From Plectrocnemia conspersa (taxonomy: Eukaryota; Arthropoda; Insecta; Trichoptera; Polycentropodidae), in the NCBI GenBank assembly GCA_009617715.1, contig VTFK01000003.1, forward strand, positions 3,162,001-3,226,000: a stretch of DNA of 64,000 bases, read 5' to 3'. Both the position numbers and the translations under genes were made by a program. The notes under the pieces are model-generated. The model saw nothing but the letters and a program-made list of their open reading frames with translations. It was not told the origin of the DNA and did no database searches. Of the stretch, positions 22,700 through 35,479 are shown piece after piece. Numbering within the stretch: position 1 is the first letter of the stretch; every line of letters begins with the position of its first letter.

Positions 22700-24460
22700 A
22701 TCAGACACACTGCGAAAACACAATATACTTTTCAAATAATAAAGATTCAAGCTATAGTGGTGTACCAATCATACTAACCCAAAAATGAATAACGCAGTTA
22801 TTATATATTATTCAATAAACGAGAGAATAATTTACTCAAAAATTTATTTTTTTACCTTTGTAGAATAAATACATTTAAATAGAAGAGTTTGGCAATATTA
22901 TGTTTCAGTTTGAAATAAATTCAGAAGAGGACACAAACAGATCTTGGAAACAAATCAAAAAATTATGATTGAAGAAGCAGATAAGAGTCATCTGTCTGTG
23001 TGAAAAAACTGCATCACAGATAAAATATGAAACCTGATTAAAGAAAGGAAAAAAAAAATTCAAACAATTAGGTATATTAACCAAGAAGACCAATAATATC
23101 ATAAAAAACAAATACATAAATGATATCTGCGCCAAAATCACTTCCCTATTTAATATCCACGGAGAATATAAATTCAGATGGACACTGGATGACTAGAATA
23201 GTGGCATATGAATTGAGTAAGAATAAATATCTCCATTCTAGATACATTTAATATTAAAGAAATACTTCAACAACGTGCTTGAAATTTGGATAAAAACATA
23301 TGGATTGGTTTATGGCGCTTTTAACCCGTTTTTCTCATGTTCTATTTCAATAAAAGCGTTGTACCTACAGTACATATGTGTTTTGAATTTTAAGATGAAT
23401 TATAGAAGTTGCATCTACATATTTCTAAATTTTATTTGTATATTAACATATTAATTGTAATTTTCGAATCGCAGCAAAAATCTGTATTATACAATTGTTT
23501 TTTTTTCTACTTTTTAAGGCAAGTTATTAAAGTAACTAAATTTGAAGCATAGTTATAGGATTCAGTTAAATTTATTACATACGACCTTTTGGAACTATCA
23601 GTGTTTAATTTGGTAGATTACCGATTTTTTTTATTAATATGCAAAAAATTACTTGTATATTTCTTTAATTTACTGCATATTCAAATGTATATGATAATTC
23701 AATAATTTAAACATATTAATGTGAGGTCCGTCGACGATGTTGACGTTGAAAACTGTGTTTAATGAATCGGCGTTAAAATATAAATTGTGAATGTTCTGAT
23801 GATAAATTAGAAATTAAGAAGAAGAAATATAAAAAACACACACATAGTTTTCGCGGCCGGGACGAAAATACGCAAAGAAGAATGTTTACGCACGGTTGGA
23901 ACGATAAAAGTTGGAGAAAAATTGATACACGGCGAGGAATTATAAATGGCATTGTAGACATTAACGCGATATATATAATTTAATGAAGTTCCAAAATAAA
24001 CTTTATAAATATATACAGAATGAAAAAATCGAATGAAACATCGCAACGAAAATGCTTTTATGTGACATCATTTTTACGAACCGATTAGATTAAAATAATC
24101 ATGAAAATTAGTCTGAAAATAAACAGTTATATTTTATTTTAGATATGATACTTTGTTGATGATCAATATTTAGTTTATGGGTCAATGATTATGATGAAAA
24201 TGGCGAGTGTTATTGTAGATGCGTGATTGCAATCGGCAGTATAATAAAATATGTCTTAGACTAGATTGTTGACTGATATTACATGATTCGCTGCTGTGAT
24301 TCATTTCGATTTGATGATTCAGAATATATATAAAAGCAAATTCTCACACTCAATTAATTCAAAACATAAAATATGTTATTGAAACATAAAGTAAATTACG
24401 ACATGATATTTTATCTAACTCTCAAAGTAATAATGTCGGTATCATTAGAGATTGCTGCAT
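22700..24460. other. A+T-rich spacer, no gene seen
   Basis: No supported exon or element. The stretch 23720-23960 is slightly G+C-richer (GTCCGTCGACGATG, GGCCGGGACG) but shows no coding character; the 62-79 codon minus-strand frames there look like chance. Confidence 0.5.
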
Positions 24461-24469
24461 ATCTATCCA

Positions 24470-24800
24470 TACGCCCATAATATAAGCACGAGCACATTCG
24501 CTGGATTGTTATATTAACTGATATCATTAACGGGCGCGGGGGTAGGGAATGAATTGCCAGCTCCGAGTAAATGGTTAACATTAGAATCCATTATTTGATT
24601 AAAAATCTTCTGGCTCTACTTAAGCACTGGGGTATTTAGCGACCATGGGTCGGTCGCAGGGCGGCAAAGAAATGGGTGGAGAGTAATGGGGCTAGGCCGA
24701 GAGTGGAAAGATAACGTAATGGTTGAGAAAATATACCGACGATTTAGGGCGAGGTTCAACCCCGCAAGCCGCAATGGGGTGGCAATTGACGTCTTTGATC
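24470..24800. promoter_or_regulatory. G+C-richer island
   Basis: About 330 bases near 47% G+C, with GCGCGGGGGTAGGG, CTTAAGCACTGGGG (an NK-type core) and GACCATGGGTCGGTC (an imperfect palindrome). No frame of note. Likely non-coding. Confidence 0.28.
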
Positions 24801-25890
24801 CGCTAAAACGCTAAATCGAAACACACATATGTAGTAGTTTATTTTGTATGCAAAATATATAGAAGATGCTAACATGAACTGTACAATCAAATTCGAATCA
24901 CAAAGATGGGATACGTCGATATGTTTAATAATACTGACGTTGTGTTTGATTTTAATTTATAATTTTACTATTTAAAATGTTTGAAAAGAGGTGAGAATCT
25001 TTGTATTTTATAAAACTAAGCGAAACAATATTTTGCCACAGAAATATTATTTTATCACACTAAAACTTGTAACGCTCTCATTGATACAGTTCTAACAAAT
25101 CGTTATATTCATCTAAACTGAATCTAAACACATTTTGAAAACGAACAAGCAAATAAGTTGAATGATCTGCATCCAGGTGATTACTGCTGTGATGCTTGTA
25201 GGTTACTGGAGAAAGTAAGAAAACTTATGTTTGGTTAGTAACTTATTAATGAATACTTTTATTATTATTATTATATTAATAGCAGATTCATAATTTAAAT
25301 TAGCATTCTATTCAGCCAGCAGGTCTAAAAACAGTCAAAAAACTTTTAGCCAAATTTACAGCCATGAGAATTTGAATATTATGTTATTGAATCACAAACT
25401 ACGTAAACAAAGTTGGTTTCGGCATGAAAAATATTTAATAATATAAAAAAATATGTGTGATGTTCATTTTTCTGTATATATATATTATAATCCTTATGGT
25501 AGAAATTATATATACAATATATTTTGAATTATCATTATAATTTATTTAATACCAAATCAAAATAATTTTATATTTTGATATTCTTATTATAGGTAATGTT
25601 ATAAAAATTGTAAGTAATAAATAAGGGATTAAGGTAAGCTTTCAGGTATTACAAAATTCCAAACCATGATACATTACAGAAGTTGACATTTGATTTTAGA
25701 ATAAGTATTTCATTACTTTTGCTTTGCTATTGTATTATTGTATATTTAAATTATAAATATGGACTAGTCAAGCCATGAGATACCCTTTATAAAGTAACTC
25801 GATAAATCCGATACGTAGATGCAATCATGGTTTTAAAATGGCAGCAGGCATGATGCCGCATTAATTAAGGTTAATCAAATCAATGCTATT
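24800..25890. other. A+T-rich spacer, no gene seen
   Basis: No supported feature. Confidence 0.55.
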
Positions 25891-25899
25891 TCAGAACAC

Positions 25900-26180
25900 A
25901 AAAAAAAACACGTACAAAGAACGCTGAACTTGAAACGTCATTTGGCAGTTCGAATGTCACGAATGCGTCACTACAAATCCCGATAATTAACTCGCGCCCA
26001 TGCCTAATGAGGTAGTTAAATATTCAGAAAGGCCAAACTGCTGCAATCGATTACCTCGAATTTAAACTCAACACACAATGGTAATAAAGCCCCAAGTCGC
26101 TTATAGCCGGTGAAGCTACTTAAATCACGCGAGCTATACATTCAATGAAATTCGAACGAAGCGAATAAGCTAATTAATGA
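25900..26180. promoter_or_regulatory. G+C-richer island
   Basis: About 280 bases of balanced composition with CGATAATTAACTCGCG, GCTAATTAATGATTTAAT and other homeodomain-type cores. No frame of note. Confidence 0.25.
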
Positions 26181-26639
26181 TTTAATTTTGAAGCACTTCT
26201 TGGAACTGTATTTCGAGATTTTTTCTCAAGATATGAATATTAATGTCTTCTTATTGAACGGTGCAGTCGTGAAAAGTTAAATGTCATTGTGACTTTTCAT
26301 ATACACGCATCACTGGATTGATACTGGAACTCTTTGATAACGTCGAATCTCTTTTGGACTATTTTCTTGATGATCATGATCGAAGCATCTTTGATTAACC
26401 ACGCCAATCACCATTACAAAACCAAACTGTTTACTCTGATTGATTTTTGTAAATGCGCAAAATCTAGCAGAGATATTAAACAGGAACGAGTATTAATTGA
26501 AGATTTGTGAAGGTGTTGAAGAGTCGAGAAACACTCTGGAAATAGCTCAACGCGCGATGTTTCTCTTCTCAGTTGTGTTTCATTAATTCAAAGCGATGTA
26601 AATTATCCGCCATATTCGATTGCCATCTCGGATGCCCTG

Positions 26640-26720
26640 CTACGCGCAATGGTCATCGAAGCTTGGGTATAAATAGAGGACATGACACCTTCGCAACACT
26701 TTTGGACTCATTAATATCGA
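26640..26720 (+). promoter_or_regulatory. Candidate TATA promoter
   Basis: GGGTATAAATAGAGG, with TATAAATAG at 26668-26676, is a near-ideal metazoan TATA box. An initiator-like TCATTA lies about 30-40 bases downstream, at the expected distance. No coding exon follows on the plus strand, so it might drive a non-coding RNA or be fortuitous. A good minus-strand acceptor (TTCTTATTTTCCAG at 26756) overlaps the downstream side but leads only to short frames. Confidence 0.3.
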
Positions 26721-27006
26721 ATGTCTAAAGCATGCCATTAAACGGGACTGGTCATCTGGAAAATAAGAAGCAAATTAACGGATAATAAATTAGGTAAAAG
26801 CCATAATTAATTTTATACTTAAAATAAAAACAAGAGTTTTGGTTTATATTTATAAACTGCTTTATTTTTAATATACAATAATACATAATTTACTTTTTAA
26901 ATTACCAGTTAGCGGTCACTCTAATGACAATTTCAAGTAAAATTAAACCACAAAATTTATGACATACACACACAGCAGCTCATCTAGATTAGCAAAACAT
27001 AACAAA

Positions 27007-27012
27007 TTTATT
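27007..27012 (-). terminator. Poly(A) signal for candidate exon at 27110
   Basis: AATAAA on the minus strand, about 98 bases after the TAA of the candidate terminal exon. In DNA this A+T-rich the hexamer is common by chance, so it is supporting and not decisive. Confidence 0.3.
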
Positions 27013-27109
27013 AATGCAACGAAAATTAAAGATAAAAAAATATTTATGAAAATGCAGAAGCTCACTCTGGTCTGAGTTACGGTTCAATTCGTCGACGATA
27101 TATTGGTGT

Positions 27110-27244
27110 TTATGCCCACTGGCCACCAAAATGATTGCCAACGTGTTGATGTTGATTTTTTTCGTATATCACAGAGGGGTGCATAGGTGGATACAGTTTG
27201 TGAGGCGCTAAAGTAGTGTATTCGTCCCACGCGCTCCTCGCGCT
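27110..27244 (-). CDS. Candidate terminal exon, tail ending GGQWA
   Basis: On the minus strand, AAATGACAG is followed by an open frame of 44 codons: SARSAWDEYTTLAPHKLYPP, then MHPSVIYEKNQHQHVGNHF, then GGQWA and TAA at 27110-27112. A TGA lies just upstream of the acceptor, so the frame opens only at the splice site. The block is G+C-richer than its surroundings and is followed by AATAAA. Using the second AG of the AGAG acceptor (exon start 27242) leaves one leading base, the same phase as the candidates at 50625 and 61607. A His/Pro-rich tail like this would suit a transcription factor C-terminus, but I do not recognise it. An open run of 44 codons could be chance. Confidence 0.35.
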   Translation of the reverse strand, partial: SARSAWDEYTTLAPHKLYPPMHPSVIYEKNQHQHVGNHFGGQWA

Positions 27245-27299
27245 CTGTCATTTATCAAAACTTCTTAATACACGTGTGGGATTCTTTGCGTGGTTATTT

Positions 27300-30150
27300 T
27301 TATAATATTAAATACCAACACCTAATTAATAATAATTTATTGACAGGCGAAATGGCTGAAATACTTCTTTGGAAGTGTCCATTAATGTGCTCGTTTAAAT
27401 TACACGGCTATGGATGGATTTACACCATTATACATTTTCGATAAAAATAATTATAATTAACTATGTTAGGTATATACATATTTAAACCTGTACTGATAAA
27501 TGTTTTCTAATTAAATTATAGAAGAAAAATGTTATATTTAATATATAATTGTTCGATCATCTTTTATCTTTTTAAATCTTTTTAAGTTTTTCCTAATTAA
27601 CTTAAACATTTATATGCTGTAAAATAATGTTCAAATCAGATGACTAACCATTATCTTTAAAAATAGCTTTTACATTGCATACAAAATATGTTGAAAAAAG
27701 GCATTATAAAATTAATAATTAAAATAATGTATTGATTTAATTTTTAAAGTGCAATATTTAATTTTATTACAAATCTGACAAATAAAAGATGCTTTATTTT
27801 TTATTACAAATTTGACCATCATGACTTAACAGGTGAAACAAGAATGATTAAAGCTAGTCGATTACATGATTACCATGTCATAATTTAGGCTGAGTCTAAA
27901 TTTAGTGCAGGTCATTTCTGTTAAAGAAGTTTTTTGATTCATTATTAGTTTTATGATTTTTGCAAGATAATTAAATGCTAAATGTAAACATTTTAAATAA
28001 TGATTTTATTAAATGAAGTAAACTATTTTTTCTGTCTACTAAATTGTTTGATGTCAATGATTTTATTAGCAAAATATTTTTATGTATTTTTATTTTAACT
28101 ATCTTAGTTATGTAAATCAAGATCTCTCGATTTTTTTTAAATTTATGTAATTCCTGTAAAACAGATTTATTGTATCTGAAACTATATAGTAAATTATAAA
28201 TCATTCATCAAAGAAATATACATTAATATATCACTAAATTATTAATATAGTATTATAAGCATAAAAGCTTAGCTTGCTGTGTGATTAGTGTTCTTTTCGA
28301 GAATTATTTATAAAAAAATGCAAGATGATTATTTCTCATACATGGTAAAATTTGTAGATTTCTGGAGAATACTCATAAATGTTTTTTTTTGTTATAAATT
28401 AAACTTGGAAGAAAAATCTTTCAATGCTATAAATAGAAATAGTGTTTTTTAACTGCTACATTTATATCAGGTAGTAAGAAAAAATACATATATTTCCGAA
28501 ACCATTTGCAAAACATTGTTTAACCATATAACATCAAACTTATATAATTATGATTGACTCTAAGAATAACGATTAGCAAGCAAAGGATTCGCTGAGTAAA
28601 TGAAACAAGAGTCAATGATTTTATGTAATTCCTATGATTCATACATCATAAATTAATTAAGCATGTAATAAACTTTTTGGTCAGAATTATAATAATAATA
28701 CACGTATGTTTTAATAAAAGTTGTACAAATCTTTAAGTTTGTTTATACATATATTCATTTTTAACTATAATAAAATGTACATAAATTATCGTAAATAATA
28801 TCAGTAAAAAAATTACATAAATATATATATTCAGTAATAATATAAATACATACCGTGTATTAAATGTATTTTTTTATCTGTCAAAATTTATCAAAAAATT
28901 GGGATCGATATCTCATTTCTCGAGAATGAAAAACACTACCTGTGATTATTGTAATATTACAAAGAATCCATAGACTCAAACATCTGAATTTTTGTTAGAA
29001 GCAAAACGGAGAGAATTTTACATTTTTTTAGATAAAAATCATCATTCGTTCTTGCCAGCTGCAAATATCGTAGTTTCAAAATGAAATTAGGGCAAAAACC
29101 AGAAAAATGTTTTTTGTATTTACTAAAATACCGGCAGTTCAGATATGTAATTTAGTCGTATCTACTAGTAATTAAACCAGTTATGCATGCCTTAGTTATA
29201 ATATCAGTTATTAAAGAATTTATGTTTGACAAACATTTTTTTAAATGCTAAATATATAATGTAAAAATAAATCAAAAACAATCTATTATATATATAATAT
29301 AATAAATACATTTAAGAATAAGGCTACTTGAGTATATAATACGAAATATAGATAAATTGACAAGTTGTACAAATATGCTTTAAGTTTTGAAATCGTCGTT
29401 TCTTAAGTATTTGTAATTTTCAAATGAGAAAGAAATAAAAATAATATTTTTTTTTGTTTTATATAAATTTAAAAATAATAACATGCATATGTTTTATTTT
29501 AATTATCATCATAAAATAAGTGCATATATATTCGATACTGAATTTAATCTAATCTAGTTACAGTGAAACGTGTCTAATTGTAGTGAGTGAAAGTGTATAA
29601 TATCGGAAAATTAGTGCGCCTAAAAATATTAGTGTATGCTTATAAAATAGTTTTTCTCGATTAACTAATACATCTTTTTGGTATTATTATAAAAATTATT
29701 GGATTTCGGTTTCGCGGATAATTTAACTCGGTTGTTTTCAAGTTATTTGAGCCATTGAAGACAGTTTGTATGAAACATATGAAGGCCGAATGTTGAAAGA
29801 ATATTTTACCTTTGCCCGTCACGGTATTTATATATCCAAAGATACAAAATTCACAACCCTTATATGTATATTATCCTAAAATTATCCAAAAAGCTAAAAA
29901 TTTAATTTTATTATATTTAACTAAATTATTAAAAACTGTTGACACCATTTACAATTATAAATTAGAATATGAAAACTAGAATAATGTTCTATATATTTTT
30001 CGTATGTATTTGTTTATAAAAAAAAAATCATTCTTACTGAAGAAATGGGTCGTAAATCTTTTTTCTCTCTGGAATTTTTGAGTATTAAATCGTCCTATTA
30101 AAAAAGTAATTTTGCATTTAGAAAATGGCCGCGTAAATTAGATTAAAATA
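27300..30150. other. A+T-rich spacer, no gene seen
   Basis: No supported exon or element. A stretch near 29560-29630 (CTAGTTACAGTGAAACG, AGTGAGTGAAAGTG) has a 5'-UTR-like flavour but no clear donor. Confidence 0.5.
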
Positions 30151-30159
30151 TGATTTCGT

Positions 30160-30403
30160 ATTACGGCGCTCGGCCGTGTATTAATCATGATTCAAATTGG
30201 GATTTTCTTTTTGAGAAAGAGATAAAAAAGACTAAGTTGCAAGCGCGAGCGAGAGGGACATATTCTAAATCTGAAAGTGAATCAGTAAATAATAAAATAA
30301 TAAACATAATGAGCAGAACACCGCGGTAAAGTGGATTCCAAAGTGTTTATTTGTGCGCGACATTAGCTACGAATCTGCGAGTCGCGGTCCAGCTAAAGAG
30401 GTG
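30160..30403 (+). promoter_or_regulatory. Possible non-coding first exon
   Basis: A G+C-richer block (CGGCGCTCGGCCGTG, AAGCGCGAGCGAGAGGG) is followed by 5'-UTR-like DNA (AAAGTGGATTCCAAAGTG). It ends in AAAGAG|GTGACG, a weak donor-like site at 30403-30404. No start codon with a continuing frame is seen. It may be an alternative promoter of a plus-strand gene, or only an island. Confidence 0.22.
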
Positions 30404-30429
30404 ACGATTTTAATTTATTAAACAATTAT

Positions 30430-32440
30430 ATAAATATAACAAAAATACATTATTCATTTAAATAATATATATTTTTAACGTATTATTTTAATTCGATTGT
30501 AAAATATATTGAATGTAAATTTGTTATATTTGTATGGTTCATAGTTATATTTAAATCAATATGTTAAATACCAGTTGAGCGTTCCATACCCCGATATCGG
30601 TTGAACTGGCCTGTCATATGCGGATACTCGTGGATCAAAAATAGAATCCAATTAGAACCTTGTTTAATTTTGAAATTGGAACAAGAATTCTCTGACAGAT
30701 GGCGCTGTGTAAATATCACGAATCACGGATACGAGAAATGTCTAAATAATTCCAGTGAAATATTTGATTGAACACTCGGTTGTGTGATTTGTGTTTTTTC
30801 TGTATTCGTAGTTGTGTGTGATTCAACTTTGGATATAGACAACGTTTGTATACATTGGAGTATTAAAAGAACAATACAACAACTCGGTCTATTCGCGGTC
30901 ACGGTAAAAATATGCGGAAGAATAAATAGAAAGGTATTTTTGAGATGCTATTACGACAGCTTATAACGTAAATAATATTTCTGGTTATAGTTATATTTTA
31001 TATATTTAACACAGATATTATTAATAAATTTTGTCGAATCACTTATAATATTATATAACACATTTTAAGTATTGTAATGATTGTCACGAGGCTATGCGTT
31101 TTTTATCGTTATGAATGGTGACACTTCTAAATTCAATTAGAAAGTTATTATTATATTTTTAATTATTTGAAATACAAGCATAGTACCAAAAATTAATAGT
31201 ATAAATTATTATTTATTTACTTATTATTTTCCATATTTTTAAACACACCTTAGTGATATATCTACATAGTTAGTTAAAAATAAGTGAAACATCTTAGCAC
31301 TTACATTTAGAAATATTAAAAAAATATATTTAATTTTATTTAAAAAAATATACAGAAATCTCTTTTAGCAAAACGCTGTATTATTTACAACACAATGGTG
31401 CCTTTTTTGTTTTGCACATGACTTGGCCATAGCAAAAGCCGACAAATAAAATTATTAAAAAAATACACTTTGTGCCGAAATTCCAGAAATTACTTATATT
31501 TCCGAGTTATTATTGTGCAGCTGTAAACTATTATTGACTGATATTATTTTTTATTTCTTTTAAATCCAAATAAATGTTTAATTTAATGCCTATCTAAAGT
31601 AATATTATTTTTAAAGAATTCTGAATTGTAGACTTTACGACTGTAAGAATTTTTTAAATTAAACCTTGTACTGATTTAAAGTCTAAAACACATAATGCTT
31701 CACTATTTTTGAACAATAAATAATCTTGATACATTTTATTGTTTTTTTAACATGTGTTTTCATAAATAAACTGTTATGAATATAGTCAAATATTTGAATA
31801 AGGAAGTAACGAAAACTTGAAAACAACTCTATACCCTATTTGTCTTAACACAGTCAGTTCGAGAGCTATTCATTTCACAATTATTCATGATTGAGAAAGA
31901 GATGGCACGTTTGGGTTTACTATCAGTATTCCTGTTTATATTTTTACTGTCACTACTCCTGTTTATGTTTTAAACAAATTTATATAAAATATAATCATTA
32001 CTATATTTTTTATATTTGTCAATTTATCAGAGTAATGATAAGTATAACGAACGTATATCCGTATCGCATGCATTAAAGCTAATAGTAGGGGCGTGAACCC
32101 AAACTTGACACGTCTTTCTCAATTATGAATAATAATATTGTATAGTAGGTATCAAAGTGTTGTATAGTTATTCAAATCGAAATTACATCTTTTTGTTTCA
32201 ACAAATTTTTATTAGTATAATCTTATAAATATGCAATTTTCATTTTGGTTTTGCCAGCATAATCATGTTGTACTTAACTGCCAGTCAGAACGTTGATAAT
32301 ACCTATATTCACAGAGTCGCATCAAGCTTGCAAAAAATAAAGATTTTTTTTCGTATCTAAGGGTTCATTAAAAAAAATAATAGCTGGAGTTACCTTGAGT
32401 TTCATTTATTTTTACTTAAATTTAATATATTTTTAAATTA
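30430..32440. other. A+T-rich spacer, no gene seen
   Basis: No supported gene. A small block near 30570-30720 contains CTGACAGATGGCGCTGTG, of unknown origin. AGAAATCTCTTTTAGCAAAA at 31357 recurs with one change near 38671. Confidence 0.5.
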
Positions 32441-32444
32441 CACT

Positions 32445-33112
32445 CCAAAGTGCTTGCCGCCGTTGCGGATCTTAACCCGATACTTTAGAGAAACAGCACG
32501 CTTACTATAAAAAAATAAAATCTTTATCTAAAACAATTAATCAGACCCATCTTAACATATGCTTGCTCTATATGGAGTAGTGCCGGTATGCTATTTTTTT
32601 TATAAATTGCAAGTCGTTCAAAATAAGGCTATAAAAATAATATATTATAAATCTTAAAAAAAAAAAACTTCATAATACCTTCAAATACCAACAATCAAAG
32701 TGCACTGTTATTTTCTTACTAGAAAATAATATAAAAGTATTTCGCTTATATTCTCATATATTGTAAACTATGATAAAAACAAACTTTGCTTTAAATATCA
32801 TATAAGTACACAATTCCATATCATATATTGCTTTAAAGGCTATAGAACACAAAACAATGATTTTCAGCTAAATATACTTAAATTAGCACATAATACTTAC
32901 TTGCTTCTTTTCTCTTTTTTTCCCCACTTAAATTGTAAAAGTTTTTTTGTTGTTTTTTCGTTTCCTCAGATTGTAACCACAAACGTTTTATTTTTTACTA
33001 TATTGTAGCTAATAACTAAATTGTAAACATGAAAACAGCTATAAACCATTTATTTTTGTACTATATATTATATGAAATGGTATTAAAATAAACGTTATAT
33101 GAAAAAAAAAAA
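32445..33112 (+). mobile_element. Jockey-type LINE 3' end, best copy, with poly(A) tail
   Basis: The plus strand reads LAAVADLNPIL, a stop, RNSTLTIKK, a stop, then KQLIRPILTYACSIWSSAG, a textbook Jockey-clade RT C-terminal block, and after a shift KLQVVQNKAIKII. The 3' UTR carries TTGTAAACATGAAAA near 33022, as in copy 1, and ends in eleven A residues at 33102-33112. Several stops and shifts show that it is dead and 5'-truncated. The A-run marks the true 3' end and gives the family orientation. The left edge is set where similarity to the other copies begins. Confidence 0.85.
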
Positions 33113-33479
33113 TAATCCTGGTTTTATACAATATATAGAAAATATCTAGTTAAATTTAAAAGTGCTCAAATGGTTTTACTTTTTTTTTTAATATTTATAA
33201 GATAATCAATCTTATTACGATATGCACTTTGCTGGGAATTGTTTGGTTCTACCGTAGTTTTTTTCACATATCATATCTAAATTTAAAGTAATGAGCAATG
33301 AAGGTGTTGTTAGATTAAATATGTAAACACTTGTGGAAAATGGGCATGTCATCGTTTCCATAACGTCGACCAAAATTTGATCTATCAAAATTCAATTTTG
33401 GATAAATAAATATATCTTTTACATTAAAAATACTGCTCAAGTTTAATTTCCAACATTGATTCATAATGAACCGTACATT

Positions 33480-33960
33480 GTATGCATGAAAACTATTTTA
33501 TGAATGCGAGTCGCGCGTGCAAGAGAGGCCAGCGAGCATATGTTCCATATTCCGCTGCAGCCCATCATCCTCCAGATTTGTGTTTATTTTCGAACTCTCG
33601 GGTTCGATTCCAGCGCCAACTGTCTGAAATCTTCCGAGGCGTCGATTATTTTTACGGCCGCCGGTAATTAAAAACAAAAATAAACCGTTCGCATCGTAAA
33701 AGCCGATGTGCACTCGCCGAGTGGAGGCTGCGCGTCACTAATGTAATTTTAGACACATCATACTAAAAACTTACTAGCGTAGATAAGATTTTAATTTCTC
33801 GAAACGGATCGTTAATGCGCGCTCACAATATTTTCAGAAAAAATCTTAATCGATTAATGCATACCTTCGAAAGCGCCGGGCAATTAAAGACTGGTTAGTT
33901 TTGTATGCGCGCATTTAACCGGTTGGTTAAATGCGTTAATTATGTATGTGTGTAGAAGCT
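33480..33960. promoter_or_regulatory. Island with Grainyhead-type inverted repeat
   Basis: CGCATTTAACC (33910-33920) and its exact complement (33925-33935) flank GGTT, placing a perfect AACCGGTT, the Grainyhead/CP2 consensus, at 33917-33924. Elsewhere are TAATTACCGG, CGTAAAAATAATCG (Abd-B-like) and a B-box-like GGTTCGATTCC at 33600-33610 without a tRNA fold. Both strands are open for 61-71 codons around 33490-33710; the minus frame ends EDDGLQRNMEHMLAG..., which looks protein-like but has no good acceptor. Regulatory DNA is favoured. Confidence 0.35.
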
Positions 33961-35190
33961 GCAACTGATTAAACGATCGAACGACACGTTACGTTTTATA
34001 TGCAAGTCCATTTGAAGGTTAATTAAAATAACGAAAATTTATAGAGAATCTTAGCTGAGAAATGTTGATTTCAGTATATCAGTGGATACTTTCAATTACA
34101 ATGTTACCATAATTAATTTACGTGAGTCATAGTGTCATAAAATTTTAGAGCCACTCATGTATTATATGTTATACAGCTCGTATGAGTATTGTGTAATATA
34201 ATAATAATAAAAATAGTATATATAAGCACTCTAGAAAACATTTAAAAATAAACAACTGCTTTAAATTTGTATTTCTGATAAGAATATAGGTATCTATCTA
34301 AACAGTTATACAATTTGTATAATATATGTGGCTGTATTGTATCCCCTGAATTAGTGTGGTGTGTCATCGGTGTCGGTTAAGGTGTTAACGCAAGCTTTTT
34401 TGGTGTGACGCGAATGGCTGTGTTTTCTTTAATCAAAGCAATAAACAAACTTTATGTTAATGGATGATGGTTATTTTCGGTCGCCGTCCGAGTCCGGTGT
34501 ACGGAAATAAAAAAAATCATTAAGCATGCATCAACCATGTGTCTCCCATAAAATAGGACCGTAAAATTTGTTAATTGTACAATATCCAATTTTATGCTTA
34601 TGTTGCTATCGTCTTTGGTGAAAAAAAGTCTATAAGAAATAGCTTTAGTGAGATATGAGGACATGAATGTATAGTAAAATTGTGACTAAATTAGACAAAG
34701 TATAAGTGACTGTATAATATAATTAAGGTGTGTTTATATTCATTAAACATCATAGTAAAACTAATTATGGATTTAAAAAAGAGAAATATTGCGTATAATT
34801 TTAAATTGTTATATGCATTGTTATTATACATTAAATAAATCCATAAAAGTAATAAATATTTTTCCTTGAAAGTCATTTATTTGTAATTAGCTAGATATTG
34901 TTCTAATCTGTGTGACAGGGTTTTAATTTTTATCATATGTTTTAAGACAAAGTTTGTTCGTTATAAATTATTAGTCAGACCAAAATAAGTTTGTCTTATC
35001 TGTGTTTGAATAAATTAGTCGTCTCCAAAGATCGAGTTTAACTCTGGATTTTAGACACTGGACCAGGATTGACGTGAAGAGTGAAGCGACTGCATTTTAT
35101 GCTTTCTCTGTCTCGATGGTTAGCGTTGTTCTTCTTGGTTTAAAAATCAGATGAACTCTCGTGTGTTTAATTTGGGGAGGTCAGGTGGAG
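33961..35190. other. Mostly A+T-rich spacer
   Basis: No supported gene. Near 34350-34420, GTTAAGGTGTTAACG and TTGGTGTGACGC resemble T-box half sites. Confidence 0.4.
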
Positions 35191-35199
35191 GTTATTTAT

Positions 35200-35466
35200 C
35201 AGTGGCGTAGCTAGGGTATGTGCCGCCCAGGGCGATCCATAAAATTGCCGGCCCCCTCCCATACATTTTTTGCAGGGTCATAAAATCAGCATTTCTTAAA
35301 ATTATAAATTGGTTATTATTAAGCTTTTGTTATTCGTGGATTTATATATGTTTTAGTGCATTCAGGGTTAAGAATCACACTAGGCGATCCCATCGCGAAT
35401 ATGCCGCCCCCAAGAAAGTGTCGCCCGGGCGGTCCCCCCCCTCCACCCCCCATAGCTACACCACTG
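35200..35466. mobile_element. hAT-type MITE with intact 8-bp target duplication
   Basis: The element begins CAGTGGCGTAGCTAGG and ends in the complement of CAGTGGTGTAGCTATGG, imperfect terminal inverted repeats. It is flanked on both sides by TTATTTAT (35192-35199 and 35467-35474). An 8-bp duplication with CAGTGG-type ends is diagnostic of the hAT superfamily. Subterminal regions are G+C-rich and also loosely inverted (GTGCCGCCCAGGGCG; CGCCCGGGCGG). At 267 bp it has no coding capacity; the 91- and 68-codon frames across it are artefacts. Confidence 0.9.
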
Positions 35467-35479
35467 TTATTTATGAAAT

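Noticed and set aside
22338..22710. Frames of 76 and 84 codons at the right end of the mariner
   Set aside because: They run across the mariner 5' UTR, terminal repeat and flank, so they are shadows.
25999..26010. TGAGGTAGT as a let-7 family miRNA
   Set aside because: Only the first nine bases match let-7; the rest of the mature sequence and a hairpin partner are absent.
26650..26756. Minus-strand acceptor TTCTTATTTTCCAG as the start of a coding exon
   Set aside because: In the phase shared by the other candidate exons it hits TGA at once; the remaining open frame is 36 codons with no support.
33600..33610. GGTTCGATTCC, a perfect tRNA B box, suggesting a tRNA gene or SINE
   Set aside because: No A box at the right distance, and the flanking bases do not pair into a T-stem or acceptor stem.
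33498..33713. 71-codon minus-strand frame ending LSCTRDSHS as another terminal exon
   Set aside because: Looks protein-like, but no acceptor with a pyrimidine tract opens it; an alternative acceptor (TTTCAGACAG) leads to a different 17-codon frame.
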